DNA from: Pseudomonadota bacterium | Lineage (GTDB): Bacteria > Pseudomonadota > Alphaproteobacteria > Acetobacterales > Acetobacteraceae | Direction of reading: 5' to 3' | Length of the DNA stretch: 64,000 nt | Assembly: GCA_021851785.1 (NCBI GenBank) | Contig: JAJZBV010000001.1 | Coordinates: forward strand, 124,001 to 188,000 | In this document: piece after piece, positions 50,811 through 59,769 of the stretch | Numbering within the stretch: position 1 is the first letter of the stretch | Layout of the letters: every line of letters starts with the position of its first letter | Notes under the pieces: model-generated | Database searches by the model: none | The model's input: only the letters and a program-made list of their open reading frames with translations | Told to the model about the DNA's origin: nothing | Position numbers and translations under genes: made by a program

Positions 50811-51655
50811 GATGAGGTCTCGTTCATGGTGTGATGGCGGGCGGCGAATTCCTCGGCAAGACGTAGATACGCGACGGCGCCGGCGGAACGCGGGTCATAG
50901 GTCAGAACCGGCTTGCCGTGGCTTGGCGCCTCGGAGATACGGATATTGCGGGGGATCACCGTCTCATAGACGCTTTCGCCAAAAAATCCGCGCGCATCCG
51001 CGGCCACCAGATCGGAGAGATTGTTGCGCCGGTCATACATGGTGAGGACGATGCCATCGAGGCGCAGGCTCGGATTGAGCGCCCGCCTGACGAGATCGAT
51101 GGTGCGGGTGAGCTGGCTGATGCCTTCCAGCGCGAAAAACTCGCATTGCAGCGGCACCAGGACGGAATCGGCGGCGACCAGGCCGTTCAGCGTCAGCAGC
51201 CCGAGGCTCGGCGGGCAGTCGATGATGATGGCGCTATAGCGCGCGATCTCACGAAGCGGCGCGAGCACCTCTCGGAGCTGGTATTCCCGGCGCGACGTTG
51301 CCGCCAACTCGATTTCTGCCCCGGCGAGATCAGGATCGGCCGGGATGAGGGCGAGACCGTCGATCTCGGTCGGTTGGATCAGGTTTTCCGGTGTATCGGT
51401 GTGAGAGAGGAGCGCATAGGTGCCGCCGCGCCTTGCCGCACGCTCAAGGCCGAGGCCGGTGGACGCGTTGCCCTGGGGGTCGAGATCGACCAGCAAGACC
51501 GTTTGGCCGGCGGCGGCAAGGGCGGCAGCGAGATTGATGGACGTTGTCGTTTTGCCGACGCCGCCCTTCTGATTGGCCACCGCGACGACGAGCGTCCGGC
51601 CTCGCCGGGGCGTGGCGGAGGGGTCAGGCGCTGGGGCATTGGAGGGGACGGGCAC
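50807..51655 (-). CDS. parA: Chromosome partitioning ATPase ParA
   Basis: A 282-residue deviant-Walker ATPase that moves ParB-parS complexes across the nucleoid. The motif is VVAVANQKGGVGKTTTSINL, with the signature lysine, followed by LLVDLDPQGNASTGLGL, YSAIIIDCPPSLGLLTLNGL and PLQCEFFALEGISQL. The start is GTG 51655, which lies 32 nt inside the end of rsmG; a proline-rich 20-residue tail precedes the core. The stop overlaps the parB ATG (ATGA). The order mnmG-rsmG-parA-parB is the classical one near replication origins. Confidence 0.95.
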   Translation of the reverse strand: MPVPSNAPAPDPSATPRRGRTLVVAVANQKGGVGKTTTSINLAAALAAAGQTVLLVDLDPQGNASTGLGLERAARRGGTYALLSHTDTPENLIQPTEIDGLALIPADPDLAGAEIELAATSRREYQLREVLAPLREIARYSAIIIDCPPSLGLLTLNGLVAADSVLVPLQCEFFALEGISQLTRTIDLVRRALNPSLRLDGIVLTMYDRRNNLSDLVAADARGFFGESVYETVIPRNIRISEAPSHGKPVLTYDPRSAGAVAYLRLAEEFAARHHTMNETSS

Positions 51656-52280
51656 GCGTGACCCCGCTGATCTGAAGAATAGTCCCCGAAGGATCAGTTC
51701 GGCTTGGGTGGCAGACGACCTTCATCTGCCATTGATGGCGGGCTGCCGTCAACTCGACCGGGGCATTTCGCCCTTTGTAGAAGAGGCAAAGACCATCGGG
51801 CGCGAGTTTCGGGGCGGCGAGGGCAAGAAGCGCTCCCAGGGGAGCGAGGCCACGGGAGGTAATCAGCCGGAGCGGTGGGAGCGCCACGGCTTCGATTCGC
51901 TGCGGGTGGACGCTAACCGTGGCGCCGGTTGCCCGCGCGGCTTCGATCAGGAAGGCGGCTTTACGGGTATCGGATTCGATCAGATGGAATGGCTGATCCA
52001 GCGCAATCGCGAGGGCGAGGCCAGGGAACCCGCCGCCGGAGCCGAAATCCGCCGCCGGCGGGGCTAATTCGCGGAGAAATGGCAGGATTTGCAGCGAATC
52101 GAGGACGTGGCGCTGCCAGACGAAGGCTTCGTCACGCCGTGATATCAAGCGGATGACCGGAGACCAACGGAGAACGAGGGCGACATAGATCTCCAGCCGG
52201 GCGATGGTTTCACGTGAAACACCGAATTGCGCCAGAGCCTCACGGTCGAAATGTTTCACGTGAAACGAGGCGCCGCTCAT
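51624..52280 (-). CDS. rsmG: 16S rRNA (guanine527-N7)-methyltransferase
   Basis: A 218-residue methyltransferase (GidB) acting on G527 of 16S rRNA; loss causes low-level streptomycin resistance in many bacteria. The SAM site is [19 protein letters not shown] with [16 protein letters not shown] and [17 protein letters not shown]. The N-terminus FHVKHF and [11 protein letters not shown] is spelled by the two parS sites read in different frames. The ATG overlaps the mnmG stop (ATGA), and its own end overlaps parA by 32 nt. Confidence 0.94.
   Translation of the reverse strand: MSGASFHVKHFDREALAQFGVSRETIARLEIYVALVLRWSPVIRLISRRDEAFVWQRHVLDSLQILPFLRELAPPAADFGSGGGFPGLALAIALDQPFHLIESDTRKAAFLIEAARATGATVSVHPQRIEAVALPPLRLITSRGLAPLGALLALAAPKLAPDGLCLFYKGRNAPVELTAARHQWQMKVVCHPSRTDPSGTILQISGVTRARPLQCPSA
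52206..52221. promoter_or_regulatory. parS: parS site 1
   Basis: GGTTTCACGTGAAACA matches the near-universal 16-bp palindrome TGTTTCACGTGAAACA at 15 of 16 positions. It lies inside rsmG, 46 bp centre-to-centre from the second site and about 1.4 kb from parB. It is the nucleation site for ParB. Confidence 0.95.
52252..52267. promoter_or_regulatory. parS: parS site 2
   Basis: TGTTTCACGTGAAACG matches the parS consensus at 15 of 16 positions, differing only at the last base. It covers codons of rsmG near its start that give Phe-His-Val-Lys-His, so protein sequence and segregation site are constrained together. Confidence 0.95.
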
Positions 52281-54121
52281 TGCCGGCGGGCAAAGGCGAA
52301 TAACGCCGCCATCGCCGCAGGCGTCATGCCCTCGATCCGCGCCGCCATTCCCAGCGTCTCCGGGCGACTATGACTGAGTTTTTGCCGCAATTCCCCCGAG
52401 AGCCCCCCAATCCGGGCATAATCGACCGCCACCCCGAGCGGCACGCCCTCTTCTTTGCGGAAGCCGCTTATCTCCGCTGATTGCCGGTCCAGATATCCGG
52501 CATATTGCGCTTCGACACGCAATTGCTCGACAACCCGAAGATCGAGCGCCCCGAGCCAGGGAAATGCGCCCTCGCACGCCTCGAACGAAACGCCGGGCAG
52601 GCCGAGAAGCGCCATCACCGAACGCCGGCAACCATCGGCTCGGACGGCAATGCCACGTCGCGCCAATTCCGCCGGCGTCGCGCCCTCCCTTTCGGCGCGC
52701 GCCCGCGCCGCTGTGACGGCCTGCCGATAAGCCTCGAACGCCGCGCGCCGTGGCGCTCGCACACAGCCCCAGGCGATCCCTTTCGACGTCAGCCGCAAAT
52801 CGGCATTATCGGCGCGCAAAGTGAGCCGATATTCCGCCCGCGAGGTGAACATCCGGTAGGGCTCGGTGACACCTTGCGTGACCAGGTCATCGATCATGAC
52901 CCCGATATACCCATCGGCCCGATCGATCGACGCACCGCCCTGCCCGCCGGCCAAGCGCGCCGCGTTCACCCCGGCGACCAATCCCTGCGCTCCCGCTTCC
53001 TCATAGCCGGTCGTGCCGTTGATCTGGCCGGCGAGAAAAAGCCCGGGCACTGACTTGACCTGCAAGGTCCGGAGGAGGGCGCGCGGATCGATATAATCAT
53101 ATTCCACCGCATAGCCCGGCCGCAGCATACGAACCCGCTCCAGCCCGGGGATCGTCCGCAGAAACGCGATCTGCACCGCCTCGGGCAAGCTGGTCGAGAT
53201 GCCGTTCGGATAAATCGTCTTATCGGCGAGGCCTTCCGGTTCGAGAAAAATCTGATGGCGCTGGCGATCCGGGAAGCGAACGATCTTATCCTCGATCGAC
53301 GGGCAATAGCGCGGCCCCCGCCCGGCGATCTTGCCGCCATAGACCGCCGAGCGCGCCAAATTGGCGCGAATGATCTCGTGCGTCGCCGGGGTCGTCGCGG
53401 TCAGATGGCAGACGGTTTGCGGGGTGGTGATCGCCTCGGTGAGGGTGCTGAAGGGAAGCGGCGGGTCATCGCCATGGTCCACGGTGAGCCCCGACCAATC
53501 GATACTGTCGCCATCCAGTCGCGGCGGGGTGCCGGTTTTCAGCCGCCCCATCGGCAAACCGAGGCGTTGCAGCGCCAGCGCGAGCCCCACCGCCGGCGCC
53601 TCACCCACCCGCCCGGCGGGCGTCTCTGTCTCGCCGATATGGACCAAACCGCGCAGGAAGGTGCCGGCGGTCAAAACCACCGCGCCACAGCGGATGCGGG
53701 CACCATCGCTGATCGTGACGCCCTGAATTTGTCCCTGGTCGTTGAGGACGAGATCGCTGACCTCGTCCTCGCGGATTTCGAGATGGTCGTAGGCGGCCAG
53801 CAAATCCTGGATGGCCTGGCGATAAAGCGCCCGGTCGGCCTGCGCGCGCGGGCCGCGCACGGCCGGGCCTTTGCTGCGGTTGAGCAGCTTGAAATGGATG
53901 CCGGCGCGATCGATCGCGGCGCCCATCAACCCGTCAAGCGCGTCGATCTCGCGCACGAGATGGCCTTTACCGATCCCGCCGATCGCCGGGTTGCAGGACA
54001 TCTCTCCGAGCTTCTGCCGGCTATGGGTGACGAGCAGCACGCGCGCCCCGACCCGCGCCGCCGCCGCCGCCGCTTCGCAACCCGCATGACCGCCACCGAC
54101 CACCACCACGTCAGGCATCAT
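52277..54121 (-). CDS. mnmG: tRNA uridine-5-carboxymethylaminomethyl(34) synthesis enzyme MnmG
   Basis: A ~614-residue FAD protein (GidA) that with MnmE modifies U34 of tRNAs. It begins [23 protein letters not shown] (FAD-binding GxGxxG), has [20 protein letters not shown], the signature [35 protein letters not shown], and a C-terminal helical domain ([20 protein letters not shown]) that meets MnmE. Several Met codons are clustered at the start; I chose ATG 54121 with GAGG upstream, an earlier ATG at 54139 is possible. It overlaps rsmG by 4 nt. Confidence 0.95.
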   Translation of the reverse strand: MMPDVVVVGGGHAGCEAAAAAARVGARVLLVTHSRQKLGEMSCNPAIGGIGKGHLVREIDALDGLMGAAIDRAGIHFKLLNRSKGPAVRGPRAQADRALYRQAIQDLLAAYDHLEIREDEVSDLVLNDQGQIQGVTISDGARIRCGAVVLTAGTFLRGLVHIGETETPAGRVGEAPAVGLALALQRLGLPMGRLKTGTPPRLDGDSIDWSGLTVDHGDDPPLPFSTLTEAITTPQTVCHLTATTPATHEIIRANLARSAVYGGKIAGRGPRYCPSIEDKIVRFPDRQRHQIFLEPEGLADKTIYPNGISTSLPEAVQIAFLRTIPGLERVRMLRPGYAVEYDYIDPRALLRTLQVKSVPGLFLAGQINGTTGYEEAGAQGLVAGVNAARLAGGQGGASIDRADGYIGVMIDDLVTQGVTEPYRMFTSRAEYRLTLRADNADLRLTSKGIAWGCVRAPRRAAFEAYRQAVTAARARAEREGATPAELARRGIAVRADGCRRSVMALLGLPGVSFEACEGAFPWLGALDLRVVEQLRVEAQYAGYLDRQSAEISGFRKEEGVPLGVAVDYARIGGLSGELRQKLSHSRPETLGMAARIEGMTPAAMAALFAFARRQ

Positions 54122-54166
54122 TCGTCGTATCCTCATCACCCAGATCAGGGATTTCTGCTATTCCAT

Positions 54167-55486
54167 CTATTTCCCGATGCAAAATCGGGAAAAAATCTCG
54201 CCGAGAATCTCCTCAACCCCCCAGCGTCCGGTCACCCGCCCGATCATCCGCAGGGTGATCCGCAACTCCTCCGCTCGCAACTCCTCGCTGCCTTCCGCCA
54301 TGGCCCGCGTCAATGCCGCCAAAGCCGCCTCGAGCGCGGCGCGGTGGCGGGCGCGGGTCAAGGGCGGCGGGCCGGCGCGCGCGGTGAGCCTCCGCCCGGC
54401 GGCGATCAAGGCTTCGCGCAGGCGATCCAGCCCCTGCCCGGTCAGCGCGCTGACGCCGATCGCACCGTCGGCGGCACGCCCTGCCGCGAGATCGACCTTG
54501 TTGGCGACCGGAATCACCACCCCCGCCCCGGCCACAATGGCACCGGCGCCCGCCGCTTCCCCCGGCGCCGAGACGTCACGCACGGCGAGCACGATATCCG
54601 CCTCGGCGGCGCGGGCGCGGGCGCGGCGCACGCCTTCGGCCTCGACCCGGTCCGCGGTCTCGCGCAGCCCGGCGGTATCGATCACCGTCATCACCATCCC
54701 GCCGAGCACCAACCGCGCCTCCAGCGCGTCTCGGGTCGTGCCCGGGAGATCGGAGACGATGGCGATGTCGCGCTCGAGCAAGCGGTTGATCAGGCTGGAC
54801 TTGCCGACATTGGGCGGGCCGGCGATGGCGATCCGAAGCCCTTCCCGGGTGCGCTCGCCGCGGCGATCATCATGGAGATGAGCACCGATCTCCGCCGCCA
54901 AGACCGCCATCTCGGCCTCGAGCGCAACCGCGACATCCGCCGGCAGCCCCTCGTCGGGGAAGTCGATGAGCGCCTCTTGCTGCGCCAAAATCCGCATCAG
55001 CCGCCGCGACCAATCTTCATAGAGCGCGCCGAGCGCCCCCTCCATCTGCCGCAGCGCCTGGCGCCGCTGCTCGGCGCTTTCCGCCTCCACGAGATCGGCG
55101 ACCGCCTCGGCCGCGGTCAGATCCATGCGGCCGTTGAGAAAGGCGCGGCGGGTGAATTCCCCGGCCTCGGCCGGACGCGCGCCGGCCCGAACGAGCGCTT
55201 CCGCCACCGCCTCGATCACCGCCGGCCCGCCATGGAGATGCAGCTCCGCGCCATCCTCGCCGGTATAGGTGCCGGGTCCGGGAAGCCAGAGTGCCAGCGC
55301 CCGGTCCAGCGTCTCGCCGCGCCCATCCCGGACCCGCCGCAAACTCGCCCGGCGCGGCGGCGGGCGGTGGCCGCAGAGCGCATCGAGCAGCGCCCCGCTG
55401 CCGGCGCCGCTGATCCGCAAGACCGCGACCGCCGCGCGACCGCCGCCCGAGGCGAGTGCGAAGATGGTATCCTCGTGATCCGCCAA
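54167..55486 (-). CDS. mnmE: tRNA modification GTPase MnmE
   Basis: A 439-residue GTPase partner of MnmG. The N-terminal folate-binding domain begins EDTIFALASGGGRAAVAVLR; the helical domain is split by the G domain with G1 IAGPPNVGKSSLINRLLER, G2/G3 PGTTRDALEARLVLGGMVMTVIDTAG and the NKVD motif (PVANKVDLAAG). The C-terminal FSRFCIGK carries the catalytic-type cysteine of the family CxGK tail. The frame begins with TTG 55486, giving ADHEDTIFAL, the expected start. It is followed 45 nt later by mnmG. Confidence 0.94.
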   Translation of the reverse strand: MADHEDTIFALASGGGRAAVAVLRISGAGSGALLDALCGHRPPPRRASLRRVRDGRGETLDRALALWLPGPGTYTGEDGAELHLHGGPAVIEAVAEALVRAGARPAEAGEFTRRAFLNGRMDLTAAEAVADLVEAESAEQRRQALRQMEGALGALYEDWSRRLMRILAQQEALIDFPDEGLPADVAVALEAEMAVLAAEIGAHLHDDRRGERTREGLRIAIAGPPNVGKSSLINRLLERDIAIVSDLPGTTRDALEARLVLGGMVMTVIDTAGLRETADRVEAEGVRRARARAAEADIVLAVRDVSAPGEAAGAGAIVAGAGVVIPVANKVDLAAGRAADGAIGVSALTGQGLDRLREALIAAGRRLTARAGPPPLTRARHRAALEAALAALTRAMAEGSEELRAEELRITLRMIGRVTGRWGVEEILGEIFSRFCIGK

Positions 55487-55496
55487 ATCCTCGCCC

Positions 55497-55847
55497 CTAT
55501 TCCTTCCCCGCCGTCGGGAGCATCAGCTCCGGCACCCGCTGGCCGTCGCGCACATGGCGCTCCAACACACGGTCGATATCGGCCGGGGTCGTGATCGTAT
55601 ACCATACCCCCTCTGGGTAAATGACCAGGCAAGGCCCGGATTCGCAGCGATCGAGGCACAGCGCGCCATTTACCCGCACCCCGCGAAGCCCCATTTCCTT
55701 GGCGCGTGCCTTCATATAGTCGCGGAGCCGCTCCGATCCCTTTGCCGCGCAACTGCCGCGCGGATGGCCATCGGGCCGGCGGTTGCAGCAGACAAAGAGA
55801 TGGGCGGCAAAATAGAGCGGCGGATCATCCACGAAACGGCCAGCCAT
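55497..55847 (-). CDS. Thioredoxin-like 2Fe-2S ferredoxin
   Basis: A 116-residue ferredoxin of the COG3411 type with a thioredoxin-like fold. The cluster ligands are expected in LFVCCNRRPDGHPRGSCAAKG (first pair) and VNGALCLDRCESGPCLVIYP (second pair); VWYTITTPADIDRVLERH follows. Such proteins are small electron carriers, sometimes found beside ligases and dehydrogenases; the partner here is unknown. ATG 55847 was chosen, but a GTG at 55874 would add nine residues; neither has a good ribosome-binding site. It precedes mnmE by 10 nt on the same strand. Confidence 0.87.
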   Translation of the reverse strand: MAGRFVDDPPLYFAAHLFVCCNRRPDGHPRGSCAAKGSERLRDYMKARAKEMGLRGVRVNGALCLDRCESGPCLVIYPEGVWYTITTPADIDRVLERHVRDGQRVPELMLPTAGKE

Positions 55848-55947
55848 GATGTCGAGATTCCCTACCACGCCCACGCCGAAACCCGGGCGGCTTGCGTTTA
55901 TCTAACGGATGTTATGAACTTTCCAAGGCGCGAGGGCGAAGGAAAGA

Positions 55948-56076
55948 GTCGTTCTTTTTTGAAAAAGACCTTTTCCCCATCGGGCAGTGCCTGCGGCACT
56001 GCCGCTCCGAGAAAACGGGAAGAAAGTCTTTTTGCTTCTTTTTCAGAAGTCAAAAAAGGCTTTTTTCTAAAAGACC
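55948..56076. repeat. AT-rich palindromic spacer with a GC triloop hairpin, upstream of the yyaL-like gene
   Basis: The divergent gap of about 250 nt holds runs such as CGTTCTTTTTTGAAAAAGAC, TTTTTGCTTCTTTTT, and GTCAAAAAAGGCTTTTTTC, each able to fold, around a perfect hairpin GGCAGTGCC-TGC-GGCACTGCC (55983-56003). The words TTTTTGCTTCTTTTT and AGAAG recur 3' of qor at 59715-59741. The triloop design recalls the mosaic elements at 24.7 and 34.6 kb. No gene is seen in it. Confidence 0.6.
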
Positions 56077-56096
56077 CGCGAAAAGGAAATAACACG

Positions 56097-58145
56097 ATGA
56101 CCGATCCCGGCAATCAGCTCCGCGACGCGCGTTCCCCCTATCTGCTCCAGCATGCCGATAATCCGGTCGCTTGGCGCCCTTGGGGGGAGGCGGCACTCTC
56201 CGAGGCGCGGGCAAGCGGGCGGCCGATCCTGCTCTCGGTCGGTTACGCCGCCTGCCATTGGTGCCATGTCATGGCGCATGAATCCTTCGAGGATCCGCAC
56301 ATAGCGGCGCTGATCAACCGTGATTTCGTCGCCATCAAGGTCGATCGCGAGGAGCGCCCGGATATCGACCATCTCTACATGCAGGCACTGCATGCGATGG
56401 GCGAGCAGGGCGGCTGGCCGCTGACCATGTTCCTGACCCCGGACGGCGCGCCGTTCTGGGGCGGCACCTATTTCCCGCCGGCGCCGCGCTGGGGCAAGCC
56501 CTCCTTCCGCCAGGTGTTGGAGGCACTCGCCACCGCCTGGGAAAAAGACCGCGCCGCCATCGCCAAAAGCGCCGCCAGCATGACCCGCGCCCTCGCCGCC
56601 ATGGCCCATGCCCATCCCGGCGGCGGGATCGCGCCGGCGGCCATCGCGCGCGCCGCGGCGCAGCTTCTCGCCGCTTGCGACCCGATCGAGGGCGGGCTGC
56701 GTGGCGCGCCGAAATTCCCCAATGCGCCGATTTTCCGCTTTCTCTGGCAGCAGGGGATCACCCGTGGCGTGGCGGACGGCATCGCCATGGTCGAATTGCT
56801 GTTGCGCAAAATGGCCTTGGGCGGCATTCACGATCATCTCGGCGGCGGCTTCGCCCGCTATGCGACAGACGATATCTGGCTGGTCCCGCATTTCGAGAAA
56901 ATGCTTTACGATAACGCTCAAATTCTTGATCTCCTGAGCCTCGCCGCGGCGCGCGCGCCAGATCCCCTGTTCGCCGAAAGCGCCGCCGGCATCGTCGCCT
57001 GGCTCACGCGCGACATGCGGGTCGCGATGCCCGGCATTTCGAGAACTGGCGGCCATGCCTTCGCCGCCTCCGAGGATGCCGATAGCGAGGGCGAGGAGGG
57101 AAAATTCTATGTCTGGCGCGCGGCCGAGATCGATGCCGCGCTCGGCGCCGATAGCCCGGTCTTCAAGGCCGCCTATGACGTGACCGCGGCCGGCAACTGG
57201 GAGGGCCAAACCATTCTCCGCCGCGTGACGGAGCGCGGGAGCGAGGCCGAGGAAGCCCGCCTCGCCGCCGCGCGCGAGCGGCTCCGCGCCCAGCGCGCGG
57301 GGCGCGTCCGCCCGGGGCGCGACGACAAGGTGCTGGTCGACTGGAACGCCCTGATGATCGCCGCCCTCGCCCGCGCGAGCAGCGTTTTTCGCGAGCCCGA
57401 TTGGCTCGTCGAGGCAAAATCCGTCTATCACGCGCTGCTCGCCAATCTCGCCGGCGCCGACGGGCGGATGGCGCATGCCTGGCGCACGGGAGAAATTTTC
57501 GCCGCTGGCCTCCTCGACGATCAGGCGGCGATGGCCCGCGCCGCCCTCGCTCTGTTCGAGGCCAGCGGCGATCCCGCCTATCAGGCCGATGCCGAACGCC
57601 TCGCCGAGGCCGCCTGCCAATGGTTCGGCGATGGCGCCGGCGCCTTCTACGCCACCGCCGCCGATGCGACCGACATCCCTCTCGGCGCCGAGATCCGCCC
57701 CCGCATCGTCGCCGACAACGCCACCCCCTCCGGCAACGGCCTGATGGCGGAGGTTTTGGCGCGGCTATTCCATGTGACCGGGGCACCGCTCTGGCGCGAC
57801 CGCGCGGCGGCGGCGCTGGCCGCGTTCAGCGGCCGCGAGGAAATGCTCCAGGCCTTTCCGACCCTGCTCGCGGCCGCGACCTTGCTCGCCGAGGGCGGCA
57901 CGATCGTCGTCACCGGCGCCGCTGGCGACCCGGCGATGGCAGCCCTTCTCGCGGTGGCCCGCGCGAGCCCCGATCCGACGCTGGCCGTGCTCGCGGTCGC
58001 AGCGGGAACGCCGCTTCCGCCCGCCCATCCGGCATCGGGCAAGACCGGTGTGAACCCGGCGGCGATGCTCTGCCGGCGCCAGACCTGCGGCCTCCCGGTC
58101 ACGACGCCGGCGGCACTGGCCGCCTCGATCGCCCCCGGCGCTTGA
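56097..58145 (+). CDS. YyaL/DUF255-type thioredoxin-domain protein
   Basis: A 682-residue protein of the YyaL/SPATA20 family. The N-terminal ~160 residues form a thioredoxin-like DUF255 domain with LLSVGYAACHWCHVMAHESF (CxxC-like CHWC), VKVDREERPDID and GGWPLTMFLTPDG. The rest resembles an (alpha/alpha)6 barrel of the six-hairpin type (GGIHDHLGGGFARYATDDIW, LVPHFEKMLYDNAQIL, GRDDKVLVDWNALMIAALAR), related to N-acylglucosamine epimerases. The biochemical role is unknown. No signal peptide. AAGGA precedes the ATG. It lies divergent from the ferredoxin gene. Confidence 0.9.
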   Translation: MTDPGNQLRDARSPYLLQHADNPVAWRPWGEAALSEARASGRPILLSVGYAACHWCHVMAHESFEDPHIAALINRDFVAIKVDREERPDIDHLYMQALHAMGEQGGWPLTMFLTPDGAPFWGGTYFPPAPRWGKPSFRQVLEALATAWEKDRAAIAKSAASMTRALAAMAHAHPGGGIAPAAIARAAAQLLAACDPIEGGLRGAPKFPNAPIFRFLWQQGITRGVADGIAMVELLLRKMALGGIHDHLGGGFARYATDDIWLVPHFEKMLYDNAQILDLLSLAAARAPDPLFAESAAGIVAWLTRDMRVAMPGISRTGGHAFAASEDADSEGEEGKFYVWRAAEIDAALGADSPVFKAAYDVTAAGNWEGQTILRRVTERGSEAEEARLAAARERLRAQRAGRVRPGRDDKVLVDWNALMIAALARASSVFREPDWLVEAKSVYHALLANLAGADGRMAHAWRTGEIFAAGLLDDQAAMARAALALFEASGDPAYQADAERLAEAACQWFGDGAGAFYATAADATDIPLGAEIRPRIVADNATPSGNGLMAEVLARLFHVTGAPLWRDRAAAALAAFSGREEMLQAFPTLLAAATLLAEGGTIVVTGAAGDPAMAALLAVARASPDPTLAVLAVAAGTPLPPAHPASGKTGVNPAAMLCRRQTCGLPVTTPAALAASIAPGA

Positions 58146-58231
58146 CAAGCGGCGCGCGCGGGGCTGGCATCCGGCCTCGTTCGGCGCCGGATGATCGGCG
58201 CCGGGCCAAAGAGAGGGGGAAAGAGCGACCG

Positions 58232-58717
58232 ATGCCGCAACTCTCGCTGCATACGCCGATCGGCGACCTCACCCTTTCGGAGGAGGACGGGGCGCTGGTG
58301 GCTTTGGATTGGGGCTGGGGGCGTGATCAGACGCCGACGAAGCTGCTTACCCGGGCGCGCGAGCGTTTGCAGGCGTATTTCGATGGCGTGCGGCCGGCGG
58401 CGGATTTCGGTTTGCCGCTCGCCCCAAGCGGCACCGCGTTTCAACGTCGCGTCTGGGCCGAACTCCGCCGCATTCCGCTGGGCGCGACCCGCACCTATGG
58501 CGAACTCGCGGCAATGGTGCAAAGCGCCGCTCGCGCCGTAGGCCAAGCCAACGGCGCCAATCCGCTGCCCATTCTCATCCCCTGTCATCGCGTGGTGGCG
58601 GCGGGCGGGCTCGGCGGCTATTCCGCCCCTGGCGGGCTCGAGACCAAGACCTGGCTGCTCGACCATGAGCGGCGCCTGACCCCATCCCTTCCCTCCGGCG
58701 CGACCGCCGGGCATTGA
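58232..58717 (+). CDS. ogt: Methylated-DNA-[protein]-cysteine S-methyltransferase
   Basis: A 161-residue O6-alkylguanine-DNA alkyltransferase. The DNA-binding helix region is GTAFQRRVWAELRRIPLGAT and RTYGELA; ARAVGQANGANPLPILIPCHRVV contains the arginine finger region and the suicide cysteine in PCHRV. It takes an alkyl group from damaged guanine once, then is spent. It is a second such enzyme beside Ada at 16.5 kb and lacks the sensor domains, so it is likely constitutive. TTGACA at 58142-58147 could be part of its promoter. It is followed 11 nt later by the quinone reductase gene. Confidence 0.92.
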   Translation: MPQLSLHTPIGDLTLSEEDGALVALDWGWGRDQTPTKLLTRARERLQAYFDGVRPAADFGLPLAPSGTAFQRRVWAELRRIPLGATRTYGELAAMVQSAARAVGQANGANPLPILIPCHRVVAAGGLGGYSAPGGLETKTWLLDHERRLTPSLPSGATAGH

Positions 58718-58728
58718 CGGAGATCGAC

Positions 58729-59703
58729 ATGACGCACGCGATCCGCATCCACACCCATGGCGGCCCGGAGGTGATGCGCTGGGAGGAGGTGCCCTTGCCC
58801 GAGCCCGGCGCCGGCGAGGCGCGGGTCCGCCATGAAGCGGTCGGCCTCAACTATATCGACGTCTATTACCGCACCGGGCTCTACAAATCCCCCGCCATGC
58901 CGGCGACCCTCGGCATGGAGGCCGCCGGTGTCGTCACCGCGATCGGGCCGGGGGTATCGCATCTCGTGGTCGGCGATCGCGTCGCCTATGCCTCCGGGCC
59001 GATCGGCGCCTACGCGACCGAGCGCTGCATCGCCGCCGATCGCCTGGTCAAGCTTCCCGATGACATCGATTTCCGCACCGCCGCGGCGATGATGCTGCAA
59101 GGCATGACCGCGCAATACCTGCTGCGCCGCACCTATGTCGTCAAACCCGGGGACACCCTCGTCGTTCACGCCGCCGCCGGCGGGGTCGGCCTCATCATGT
59201 GCCAGTGGGCGAAGCATCTCGGGGCGCGGGTGATCGGCGTCGTCTCAACGGCCGCGAAAGCCGACCTCGCCCGCGCCCATGGCGCCGCCGAGGTGGTGAT
59301 CGGCTATGAGCGCCTGCCCGAGGAGGTCAAGCGCATCACCGGCGGGGCGATGGTGCCGGTGGTCTATGACAGCATCGGCAAGGACAGCTTCATGGCCAGC
59401 CTCGACAGCCTCGCGCCGCTCGGGCTGATGGTCAGCTTCGGCAACGCCTCCGGCCCGGTCGGCCCGATCGATGTCGGGATGCTCGGCGCCAAGGGCAGCC
59501 TCTATCTGACCCGCCCGAGTCTCGCGACCTACACCGCGAAACACGCCGATCTGGAGCGGAGCGCGCAAGACCTCTTCGACGTGGTGCGGAGCGGCGCGGT
59601 GAAAATCATGGTCAACCAGACTTTTCCCCTGCGCGAAGCCGAAGCCGCGCACCGGGCGCTCGAGGCCCGCCAGACCACCGGCAGCACGGTGTTGCTGCCT
59701 TAA
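58729..59703 (+). CDS. qor: NADPH:quinone oxidoreductase
   Basis: A 324-residue zeta-crystallin-type quinone oxidoreductase. It begins [20 protein letters not shown], has [20 protein letters not shown] and [16 protein letters not shown] in the catalytic domain, the cofactor motif [20 protein letters not shown], and [15 protein letters not shown] at the end, all characteristic of QorA/QOR1. It reduces quinones by NADPH without zinc. ATG 58729 has GGAG 6 nt upstream; a start 15 nt earlier is not needed. It probably shares a transcript with ogt. An AT-rich palindrome follows. Confidence 0.92.
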   Translation: MTHAIRIHTHGGPEVMRWEEVPLPEPGAGEARVRHEAVGLNYIDVYYRTGLYKSPAMPATLGMEAAGVVTAIGPGVSHLVVGDRVAYASGPIGAYATERCIAADRLVKLPDDIDFRTAAAMMLQGMTAQYLLRRTYVVKPGDTLVVHAAAGGVGLIMCQWAKHLGARVIGVVSTAAKADLARAHGAAEVVIGYERLPEEVKRITGGAMVPVVYDSIGKDSFMASLDSLAPLGLMVSFGNASGPVGPIDVGMLGAKGSLYLTRPSLATYTAKHADLERSAQDLFDVVRSGAVKIMVNQTFPLREAEAAHRALEARQTTGSTVLLP

Positions 59704-59741
59704 AAAAGCAAGGTTTTTTGCTTCTTTTTTACAAAAAGAAG
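59704..59741. repeat. AT-rich palindrome after qor
   Basis: CTTCTTTTT (59721-59729) and AAAAAGAAG (59733-59741) are perfect arms around TAC, preceded by GCAAGGTTTTTTG. The block TTTTTG-STTCTTTTTTACAAAAA is shared almost exactly with the sequence after moaE (41861-41884). It lies between convergent qor and purH and could act as a two-way terminator. Confidence 0.65.
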
Positions 59742-59769
59742 TGCTTGCCTTGGCTTTTCGCCCGCGCGT

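Noticed and set aside
52200-52280. Replication origin at the parS sites
   Set aside because: There is no cluster of DnaA boxes or AT-rich unwinding element; the palindromes are fully explained as parS.
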